Assembly: GCF_000205165.1 (NCBI RefSeq)
Contig: NZ_GL883826.1
Span: 1 to 57,246 of the forward strand
DNA length: 57,246 bases
Source: Paraprevotella xylaniphila YIT 11841
Lineage (GTDB): Bacteria; Bacteroidota; Bacteroidia; Bacteroidales; Bacteroidaceae
Direction: 5' to 3'
Part shown: piece by piece, positions 50,906 through 57,246 of the stretch
Numbering within the stretch: the stretch's first letter is position 1
Layout of the letters: each line of letters starts with the position of its first letter
Position numbers and translations under genes: made by a program
The notes under the pieces: generated by a model
Databases searched by the model: none
The model's input: the letters and a program-made list of their open reading frames with translations, nothing else
Told to the model about the DNA's origin: nothing

Positions 50906-52879
50906 ATGTCCCTTGATTTTCGTCCTTTGTCTTTAGCAGACCGTTCGCTTGTATGGAAGTATACTGAAAACGCAGGTCGCCGCAACTGTGATTTGTCTTT
51001 TGCCAATCTTTATGCCTGGAGAATGCTTTATCGCACGGAAGTGGCGGAGTGGGGCGGTTTTCTGGTGTTTCGTTTTTATGCAGATGGGCATTTGGCTTAT
51101 CTTATGCCTGTGGGCGAGGGGGATTGGTGTGCCATCCTGCAGGCTTTGAAAGAAGATGCGTGCCGGTTGTCTCATCCTCTTTTACTGTTAGGCGTTTGTG
51201 AGGATTTGATGCCGCAGGTGGAAAGGTGCATGGGGGAGGACTGCCGTGTGAATGTCAATCGGGACCATGCGGATTATGTCTACTTGCGCGAGTCTTTGGC
51301 TACCTTGTCCGGTAAGAAGTTGCAGCCCAAACGTAATCATGTGAATCGTTTTAAAGCCTTGTATCCGGATTATCGTTATGAGGAACTGGCGGAGCAATGG
51401 GTTCCGGCTTGTTTGGATTTGACTCGCCGTTGGGTGGAGGCGCGTCAGGACGAAGCGGAGAAAAGGGCGGTGGCAGCGGAGTCGGAAGCCATTCAACGTG
51501 CATTGGCACATCGGGATGAACTGGATCTGAGGGGAGGTGTATTGTTGGTTGGGAGACAGGTCGTGGCATTTACTTACGGGGCCCCGATTTGTCGTGATAC
51601 CTTTGATGTGTGCGTGGAGAAAGCCGATGTGGAGTTTGAGGGGGCTTATACGGTAATCAACAAGGAGTTCGTTTCACGGTTGCCGGCACAATATAAATAT
51701 GTGAACCGGGAAGAAGACTTGGGGATGGAAGGCTTGCGAAAGGCTAAACTGTCTTATCAACCGGAAATGTTGTTGGTGAAATACAGTGTGTGGTCGTCTT
51801 GTACGGTGAAGGCGGAGATTGAAGAGGGTAGGCTGACACCGGAACAGCATTTGATAAAATGGCAGACCCGTGCATTGTGGAGCTTGTGTTTCGGTGATAC
51901 GGAAGAGTTTATGAAACTTTATTTTACCCGTAAATATACTCCTGAAAGAAACAGTTGCCTCGTAAGGGACGGGCGTGTGGTTGCGGCTTTGCAACGTTTG
52001 CCATACCGGATGATGTTTGGAGGAGAGGTTGTTCCTGTGGCTTATGTTTCAGGGGTTTGCACGCAGCCGGAATGCCGAGGCAAGGGACTGATGACGGAAC
52101 TGATGGGGCAGGCTCACCGTAAAATGTATGCCGACGGGTGTCTGTTCAGCCTTTTGATTCCGGCTGATGAGGGCTTGTTTGCTTTTTACCATCGTTTTGG
52201 CTATTATACTTGTCCTGGGGTGGCATTACCGAAGCGAGAGGAATCATGCGATGCCGATAAGGTGGTATGTGAAGTTTATACCGCTATGCATGAAATTGAA
52301 CCAGTGTTGGGGGATTTGCAGTTTGATTTGGATGTTTTTTTGCGCCGTGCCCCTTATGCTGTGTTGCATGATGAGACAGACTTGTATACAGTGTGTGCAG
52401 ATTTGTTCCTTGGGAACGGTTGTGTCGTGGTGGCGCGTTGCGACGGACATTGCGTCGGACTGGTTTGGGCCGTCCCGCGTGAAGGGAAACTATGGGTTTT
52501 GGAGTGTTTTTCCGTTTCTGCGGTCGTTGAGAATATTTTGTATAAGCAGGTGCGGGAGGCATTCGGCTTTGCCGGGAATGTCGCAATGATTCGTCAGGAA
52601 AACAGGGGGCAGTTGCGTGTGATACATGTGTATGAGGTCTTGAAGTTGTATGCGCGGCAACATGCGGACACGGCCGGTCGGATACGTGTGGTCGGAGATG
52701 AGGATATCACGGAGAATAACGGAGTTTACGTGTGGGGCGATGGGCAATGCCGGAAAGAAGGGTACGGTGCCTTTTGTTGTTCGGAAAGCGGCGGGGTTTG
52801 TCGTAGCATACATATTCGGGAGCTGCCGGAAATGCTTTTGGAAGACGCCTGTCCTTATTTGGGTTTGATGATGAACTGA
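50906..52879 (+). CDS. DUF2156 (LPG synthase C-like) fused to a GNAT/Eis-like acyltransferase
   Basis: 657 residues in two parts. Residues 1-295 match the phosphatidylglycerol lysyltransferase C-terminal (DUF2156) type: CDLSFANLYAW, KLQPKRNHVNRFKALYPDYR, LLVGRQVVAFTYGAPI and YKYVNREEDLGMEGLRKAKL. Residues about 330-650 are a GNAT of the Eis-like kind, with the acetyl-CoA loop VCTQPECRGKGLMTELMGQA and FYHRFGYYT. In Bacteroides these two parts are, to my memory, often neighbouring separate genes, so the fusion is notable. It probably acts on tRNA-dependent or CoA-dependent aminoacylation of a lipid or small molecule. Substrate unknown. Confidence 0.78.
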   Translation: MSLDFRPLSLADRSLVWKYTENAGRRNCDLSFANLYAWRMLYRTEVAEWGGFLVFRFYADGHLAYLMPVGEGDWCAILQALKEDACRLSHPLLLLGVCEDLMPQVERCMGEDCRVNVNRDHADYVYLRESLATLSGKKLQPKRNHVNRFKALYPDYRYEELAEQWVPACLDLTRRWVEARQDEAEKRAVAAESEAIQRALAHRDELDLRGGVLLVGRQVVAFTYGAPICRDTFDVCVEKADVEFEGAYTVINKEFVSRLPAQYKYVNREEDLGMEGLRKAKLSYQPEMLLVKYSVWSSCTVKAEIEEGRLTPEQHLIKWQTRALWSLCFGDTEEFMKLYFTRKYTPERNSCLVRDGRVVAALQRLPYRMMFGGEVVPVAYVSGVCTQPECRGKGLMTELMGQAHRKMYADGCLFSLLIPADEGLFAFYHRFGYYTCPGVALPKREESCDADKVVCEVYTAMHEIEPVLGDLQFDLDVFLRRAPYAVLHDETDLYTVCADLFLGNGCVVVARCDGHCVGLVWAVPREGKLWVLECFSVSAVVENILYKQVREAFGFAGNVAMIRQENRGQLRVIHVYEVLKLYARQHADTAGRIRVVGDEDITENNGVYVWGDGQCRKEGYGAFCCSESGGVCRSIHIRELPEMLLEDACPYLGLMMN

Positions 52880-53653
52880 TTATGTGCGTTCTTCCGTGAG
52901 AAAACGTTCCAACTCTTCAGCGGACAGGCGGAGATGGAATGTGTCTTTGTAGGCTACGGAGATATTGCCCGTTTCTTCGGAAACGATGACGGCCAAGGCA
53001 TCGGTTTCCTGCGATATGCCTTTGGCGGCACGGTGGCGCAAGCCTAATTCTTTCGGAATGTCCATGCTGTGGGATACCGGCAGGATGCAGCCTGCTGCTT
53101 TGATACGTTTCTTGCTGATAATCATGGCTCCGTCGTGCAGCGGACTGTTTTTGAAAAAGATGTTCTCGATAAGCCGTTGGTTGATGTTGGCATCGATGAG
53201 TTCGCCAGAGCGTATGATGTCGTTGAGGGGCAAGTTACGTTCGATGACGATTAATGCCCCGACCTTTTGTTTGCTCATGCTCATGCAGGCCATGACGATG
53301 GGCATGATGTCGTCCTTGTTTGTCTTTTTATTGTCTTTCTTGTTGCGCCGGATGAGTTTGAGGAGGCTTTCCACTTGCCGGTGTGTACCAATCGTGAAAA
53401 AGAAGTTGCGGATTTCTTCTTGGAACAGGATAATCAGTGCCAGTGTACCGACGCTGACCAGCTTGTCGAGGATGGACCCCAAAAGCTTCATTTCCAATAT
53501 TTGGGAGACAAACAACCAGAATACGACGAAAATCAGCACGCCGAAGAATACGTTCAGTGAACGCGACTCTTTCATGACCTTGTAACAATAGAACAGCATC
53601 AGCGCGACAAGGAAGATGTCGATAAAGTCTTTCAGTCCGAATTCTAATGGCAT
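52880..53653 (-). CDS. cdaA: Diadenylate cyclase CdaA
   Basis: 257 residues. Three N-terminal transmembrane helices (to about residue 80) precede the DisA_N domain with ALIVIERN, the metal Asp in SPLHDGAMII and RHRAAKGISQETDALAVIVSE. It makes cyclic di-AMP from two ATP; the messenger controls potassium and osmotic balance. It lies 13 bp downstream of folP on the same strand, an arrangement common in Bacteroidetes, so the two are co-transcribed. It converges on the DUF2156-GNAT gene with no gap (stops back to back). Confidence 0.93.
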   Translation of the reverse strand: MPLEFGLKDFIDIFLVALMLFYCYKVMKESRSLNVFFGVLIFVVFWLFVSQILEMKLLGSILDKLVSVGTLALIILFQEEIRNFFFTIGTHRQVESLLKLIRRNKKDNKKTNKDDIMPIVMACMSMSKQKVGALIVIERNLPLNDIIRSGELIDANINQRLIENIFFKNSPLHDGAMIISKKRIKAAGCILPVSHSMDIPKELGLRHRAAKGISQETDALAVIVSEETGNISVAYKDTFHLRLSAEELERFLTEERT

Positions 53654-53666
53654 GGAAATGTTTTTT

Positions 53667-54518
53667 TTATTTCTGTTCGTTCATTTGATTGAATATTCTC
53701 ACGGCTTCCACACACGCTTTTACGTCATGCACACGCAAAATGTCTGCCCCTTTGGTCAAGGCGATGGTGTTCAATACGGTAGTTCCGTTCAGTGCTTCTT
53801 CGGGGCTGCTGTCGAGCAGTTTGTATATCATTGATTTGCGCGAAATGCCCACTAATAAGGGAAGTCCGAATAGCTTGAAGTCTTCCAAATGCTTGAACAG
53901 CTCGTAGTTGTGCGCCAAAGTTTTTCCGAATCCGAATCCAGGGTCTATAATGATGTCTTTGACGCCTCGGGCGTACAGCTCTTGCACCTTGAGAGCAAAG
54001 TATTGCATGATTTCCATGCGGAGATGGTTATAATGTATATGTAGCTGCATGTCTTGGGGAGTGCCTTGCATGTGCATCATGATATAGGGGACGTTCAGAC
54101 GAGCTACGGTGTCGAACATCCGCTCGTCCATTTGTCCGCCCGATATGTCATTGATGAGGGCTGCGCCGTATTCTTCCACACACATGGAGGCCACGTCTGC
54201 CCGGAATGTATCGACGGAAACGATGGCTTCGGGGGCGACTTCGCGGATGATTTCGAGACCTTTTCGAAGGCGCGCCATTTCTTCCTTCGTGCTGACGTGT
54301 TCCGCATTGGGACGCGAAGAATAGGCACCAATGTCAATCATGTCGGCTCCCTCCGTAATAATCTGTTCCACCCGGTATGCGATGTCGGACGTGGTTTCCT
54401 TGCGGCTTCCGGCATAAAAGGAGTCGGGCGTGACGTTCAGGATGCCCATGACTTTCGGTGTGGAAAGGTTCATAAGTTGTCCGTTGACTCTTATGGTACG
54501 TTCTATATGTCCTTCCAT
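53667..54518 (-). CDS. folP: Dihydropteroate synthase
   Basis: 283 residues. It joins pABA with the pterin pyrophosphate, in folate synthesis; it is the target of sulfonamides. It shows KVMGILNVTPDSFYAG, GADMIDIGAYSSRPNAEHVS, VSVDTFRADVA, DISGGQMDERMFD, IIIDPGFGFGKTLAHNYELF and LLVGISRKSMIYKLL. The start MEGHIERTIRV at 54518 fits the family better than the frame extending to 54614. Confidence 0.94.
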   Translation of the reverse strand: MEGHIERTIRVNGQLMNLSTPKVMGILNVTPDSFYAGSRKETTSDIAYRVEQIITEGADMIDIGAYSSRPNAEHVSTKEEMARLRKGLEIIREVAPEAIVSVDTFRADVASMCVEEYGAALINDISGGQMDERMFDTVARLNVPYIMMHMQGTPQDMQLHIHYNHLRMEIMQYFALKVQELYARGVKDIIIDPGFGFGKTLAHNYELFKHLEDFKLFGLPLLVGISRKSMIYKLLDSSPEEALNGTTVLNTIALTKGADILRVHDVKACVEAVRIFNQMNEQK

Positions 54519-54655
54519 TGTTTTTGCAGTATTTACATGCAAATGTACACAGAATAATCCGTTTTTTCGTGCTTCTTGGATTATATTTATATAACATAGG
54601 TGGCATCTCGGCAAAATATTTCAAGCAAGTTTGATATTTTGCTCTCGATTTACAT

Positions 54656-54663
54656 TATATTTG
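54656..54663 (+). promoter_or_regulatory. Promoter -7 element for murF
   Basis: TATATTTG (TAnnTTTG), 20 bp before the ATG at 54683. Confidence 0.55.
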
Positions 54664-54682
54664 TGGGGTAAAATACAGAATT

Positions 54683-55981
54683 ATGAAGATAGCAGAACTT
54701 TATGAAATTTATAAGCAGCATCCGGTGGTGACCACCGATAGCCGCAAGTGCCCGCAAGGGGCTTTGTTCTTTGCATTGAAAGGGGATTCTTTTAATGGAA
54801 ATGCTTTTGCAGCCCAAGCTTTGGAGCAAGGGTGTGTTTACGCGATAGTGGATGAAGCTGAGTACGCAGTAGGGGACGACGAGCGTTACATTTTAGTGGA
54901 AGATGTACTGGCGACATTGCAACAACTGGCTCACTATCACCGGAAACAATTTAAGATTCCGGTAATTCAGGTGACGGGGACCAACGGAAAGACCACGACA
55001 AAAGAACTCACAGCGTCGGTGCTTTCCCAAAAGTACAACGTATTGTATACGCAGGGAAATTTGAATAATCATATCGGGGTTCCGAAGACTTTGTTGGAGC
55101 TAACCTCGGAACATACTATTGCCGTCATTGAAACCGGGGCAAGCCACCCCGGGGAGATTAAGGCTTTGGCTGAAATTGTGGATCCGGATTTCGGATTGAT
55201 TACCAATGTGGGCATGGCACATTTGGAGGGGTTCGGTTCTTTCGAGGGGGTCGTGCGTACGAAAGGAGAGCTTTATGACTATTTGCGTGCCAAGCATGGT
55301 ACGGTTTTCATCAACCATGATAGTGAAGACTTGAAGCGCATAGCCGGGGGCTTGCACCAAATTTGTTATGGGAGCCCATGTGACGAGGTTTTGAGCGTGG
55401 AAGGAGAGGTGCTCGAATGTGCTCCCTTCCTGAAGTTCCGTTGGCGGCCTGCCGGAGGTGAGTGGCAAGAGGTGCAGACCGGATTGATAGGTGCCTATAA
55501 CATGCAAAATCTGTTGGCCGCAGCAACGATAGGACGTACTTTCGGGGTAGAAGTGGATGCTGTTAACCGGGCATTGGCGGCATACGAGCCTAAAAACAAT
55601 CGTTCCCAACTCACGGAGACGGATGATAATAAGCTCTTGGTGGATGCTTATAATGCCAACCCTACCAGTATGAGAGCTGCCATAGAAAATTTCCGGGATA
55701 TGAAAGTGGAACGCAGGATGGCTATACTCGGGGATATGGGTGAGTTGGGGGACTGCAGTTGGAAAGCCCATCAGGCCATTGCCGATTTATTGGTGGAATC
55801 CGGTTTCGAACATGTGTGGTTGGTGGGGCCGAAGTTCAAGGCGGCGCGTCATCCTTTCCGTACGTTTGATAATGTGGAGCAGGTAAAGAAGGCTTTGGAA
55901 ATCAAGAAACCCAAAGGGTATTATATATTGATTAAAGGCAGTCATAGTACGAGGCTTTACGATTTGCCGGATTACCTTTAA
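54683..55981 (+). CDS. murF: UDP-MurNAc-tripeptide--D-Ala-D-Ala ligase
   Basis: 432 residues. It adds D-Ala-D-Ala to the peptidoglycan precursor. N-terminal TDSRKCPQGALFFALKGDSF binds the UDP part, the ATP loop is VTGTNGKTTTKELTASVL, and FGLITNVGMAHLEGFGSFEG and DAYNANPTSMRAAIENF are conserved Mur motifs. It pairs functionally with Ddl (31491-32498). A hairpin terminator follows at 56082. Confidence 0.95.
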   Translation: MKIAELYEIYKQHPVVTTDSRKCPQGALFFALKGDSFNGNAFAAQALEQGCVYAIVDEAEYAVGDDERYILVEDVLATLQQLAHYHRKQFKIPVIQVTGTNGKTTTKELTASVLSQKYNVLYTQGNLNNHIGVPKTLLELTSEHTIAVIETGASHPGEIKALAEIVDPDFGLITNVGMAHLEGFGSFEGVVRTKGELYDYLRAKHGTVFINHDSEDLKRIAGGLHQICYGSPCDEVLSVEGEVLECAPFLKFRWRPAGGEWQEVQTGLIGAYNMQNLLAAATIGRTFGVEVDAVNRALAAYEPKNNRSQLTETDDNKLLVDAYNANPTSMRAAIENFRDMKVERRMAILGDMGELGDCSWKAHQAIADLLVESGFEHVWLVGPKFKAARHPFRTFDNVEQVKKALEIKKPKGYYILIKGSHSTRLYDLPDYL

Positions 55982-56002
55982 TGAAGTATGTTTTTATATG
56001 AA

Positions 56003-56022
56003 AAGAGACAGTGTGTCAAAAC
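56003..56022. repeat. Sequence like the IS1182 terminal repeat
   Basis: AAGAGACAGTGTGTCAAAAC resembles the terminal repeat at 2463-2480 (AAGAGGTTGTGTCAAAAC) with a two-base difference in length. It may be the scar of a lost element; no transposase is near. Confidence 0.35.
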
Positions 56023-56081
56023 TCAATTTTAGTCTATATGAGTTTTTGATTTGAAACTTGAACATCCTTAAAGGCAAAAAG

Positions 56082-56125
56082 AAGAGTCGTATCATTCTCA
56101 AAATAGAGCTTGATATGACTCTTTT
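56082..56125 (+). terminator. Hairpin terminator downstream of murF
   Basis: AAGAGTCGTATCA pairs with TGATATGACTCTT (one G:U or mismatch), followed by TT. It is on the murF side of the two small minus-strand frames. Confidence 0.55.
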
Positions 56126-56196
56126 CGGCTTTGTGGTTGCAGTATGTAACTTTTTGGGGTGTGGGGAGTTATGATATGCCTTTTCGTGTATTGGTG

Positions 56197-56331
56197 TTAA
56201 AAACCGAATAAATCATCAGTCCATTCTATTTGGGCACATAAATTACCATTTTCTTCTTTAAACGTCACGGTGAGAATGTCACGACCGGTCACATGTTCTC
56301 TTTCCTTTACCAAAACGTGGTATTGCCTCAT
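56197..56331 (-). CDS. Very small hypothetical protein (44 aa)
   Basis: MRQYHVLVKEREHVTGRDIL, continuing to a C-terminus IEWTDDLFGF, is an uninterrupted 44-codon frame. It looks beta-rich and acidic. It follows the 66-codon frame by 58 bp on the same strand, so the two may form a pair. No family is recognised. Such short frames in a non-coding region can be chance. Confidence 0.35.
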   Translation of the reverse strand: MRQYHVLVKEREHVTGRDILTVTFKEENGNLCAQIEWTDDLFGF

Positions 56332-56389
56332 GTTCCCATATCAACTTCTCTGGTTTCACATTTATTTATAATATATTTAAATGAACTAT

Positions 56390-56590
56390 TTAAATTTTTA
56401 CCAGTTTCAGTTTGAGGGCATCAGGTATTTCTATGCCTACCATTCTGTCATATTCTTCTATGGTCTCAACATTGTTGGATACATAACTTAGAAGCAATTT
56501 CACTGTCATCCGGTTTAGTCTGATTTTAATGGGTACTTCTCCATGGTCGTATGATTTCCCTCCTGGGGAGTTTGCAAAAACATCCTTCAT
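56390..56590 (-). CDS. Small hypothetical protein (66 aa)
   Basis: MKDVFANSPGGKSYDHGEVP is followed by IKIRLNRMTVKLLLSYVSNN and a C-terminus with EEYDRMVGIEIPDALKLKLV. A mixed helix-strand protein with no family recognised. Upstream of 56590 there is no clear TAnnTTTG promoter. Pairing with the 44-residue frame is possible. Confidence 0.4.
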   Translation of the reverse strand: MKDVFANSPGGKSYDHGEVPIKIRLNRMTVKLLLSYVSNNVETIEEYDRMVGIEIPDALKLKLVKI

Positions 56591-57210
56591 CTTTTAGGCA
56601 ATATTCCAACTTATTGTCATATAGTGAGTTATGTTCTTAAATATTCTCCAATATGTAACGTCTGTATCCTGAGCGGATTATCTTGCATCCTGAAGGATGT
56701 TTTTGTAAACTCCATGTGGTAGGGGTAGTCTGCGGGAAGGACGGCATTCCTTATAGAAGGCTTCCGTGCCCCTATTCTGCCCCACAGCGGTGAATGTTTG
56801 GTGAATCCGTGGTGGAGGCTAGAACATGGCATCCTTCACCGTAAGCGATTGATGATGAGAGTGTCTGAAAGATGCGAATGTGGAACCGGATAGACTTCCT
56901 GTATGGAGGGGAGGGCGGCTAAGGGCTGCCTGAGGATGAGGTTTTACGCGGCAGTGAAGCTTTGTCACGGTTCCTCCCCTGTTCGCGTTTGGACGGAAAA
57001 TCACTTTCAGCTGAAAAGCATAACGATTAATTAATATACAATGAAAGATCATTCGGCTTAGAATGACTTCCGGTCCTGCCCCGGCCGGTGCGTCACAAAG
57101 ATGTGCCGGAGGGCAACGCGGATGCACTTCCCGGTACTGCAATCCCCCAACCCATGCAAATCTCATTTCTAGAGCAAAAAAATGTAGTGTCTTTCTCTCT
57201 GCCTCTTTCT
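56591..57210. other. Non-coding region at right end
   Basis: 620 bp without a convincing gene. Frames here are short and have compositions unlike protein. A GAGGGGAGGG-type segment near 56908 has a partial inverted match CCTCCCCT near 56973, so part may be structured. No intron or RNA family could be named. Confidence 0.45.
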
Positions 57211-57234
57211 GCTGTAAAACACGTGTTTTACAGC
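57211..57234. repeat. Perfect 24-bp palindrome
   Basis: GCTGTAAAACAC joined directly to GTGTTTTACAGC with no loop. It is followed by GTGTTTC, close to the window end. It could be an operator for a dimeric regulator or part of a repeat family. Confidence 0.65.
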
Positions 57235-57246
57235 GTGTTTCTTGTC

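Noticed and set aside
56591-57180. Group II intron remnant or other structured RNA
   Set aside because: Some G-rich inverted segments exist, but I could not find a domain V-like hairpin or intron-encoded protein.
1-57246. CRISPR array or rRNA operon
   Set aside because: No regularly spaced identical repeats of 25-40 bp and no rRNA-like conserved blocks were seen on reading.

Overview
The window looks like chromosomal DNA of a Bacteroidales bacterium (Bacteroides/Phocaeicola type). The reasons are: promoters of the TAnnTTTG form; weak Shine-Dalgarno signals; an arginine cluster with an N-succinylornithine-type carbamoyltransferase; a NigD-like lipoprotein; BF3164-type propeller lipoproteins; NVEALD-type small exported proteins; and a MobV-type mobilizable integrated element. 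No rRNA or CRISPR array was seen. The species cannot be fixed by reading alone.

Layout. 1-2480: transposon debris, with a truncated IS21-type istB and a complete IS1182-type element. 2506-2774: divergent tRNA-Phe and tRNA-Pro. 2821-9545: a TonB-dependent receptor, an Ung2-type uracil-DNA glycosylase, a large KamA-like radical SAM protein and a TrpB2-type tryptophan synthase beta chain. 9621-20195: an integrated mobilizable element of about 10.6 kb, with integrase, small DNA-binding-like protein, SF3-type helicase, Toprim primase, probable oriT and MobV relaxase. Its AT-rich cargo is two exported proteins and a membrane-anchored SF1 helicase/nuclease-like protein. 20534-29512: argR, a GNAT gene, argG, argC, argD, proC, proB, proA and the carbamoyltransferase, covering most of arginine and all of proline synthesis. 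29624-34302 (minus): NigD-like lipoprotein, acyltransferase, Ddl, RluD and a PASTA protein. 34411-38465: rpmH (minus), then efp, a glycosyltransferase, radC, a SufT/MIP18-like gene and an LpxH-like phosphatase.

38714-47992 (minus) is the most unusual region. It is an operon-like series of a NVEALD-type Cys-containing exported small protein, a beta-propeller lipoprotein, a CxxC lipoprotein, an S26 signal peptidase, an O-antigen-ligase/TPR membrane protein and a transglutaminase-like lipoprotein with a discoidin-like C-terminus. Just upstream lies a partly decayed second copy of its first genes. The two small proteins share a nearly identical leader and 5' UTR but have unrelated Cys-rich tails. 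I read this as a candidate secreted-peptide maturation system.

48500-55981: ackA-pta, a fused DUF2156-GNAT gene, the diadenylate cyclase cdaA, folP and murF. 55982-57246: mostly non-coding, with two possible very small genes and a perfect 24-bp palindrome at the right end.
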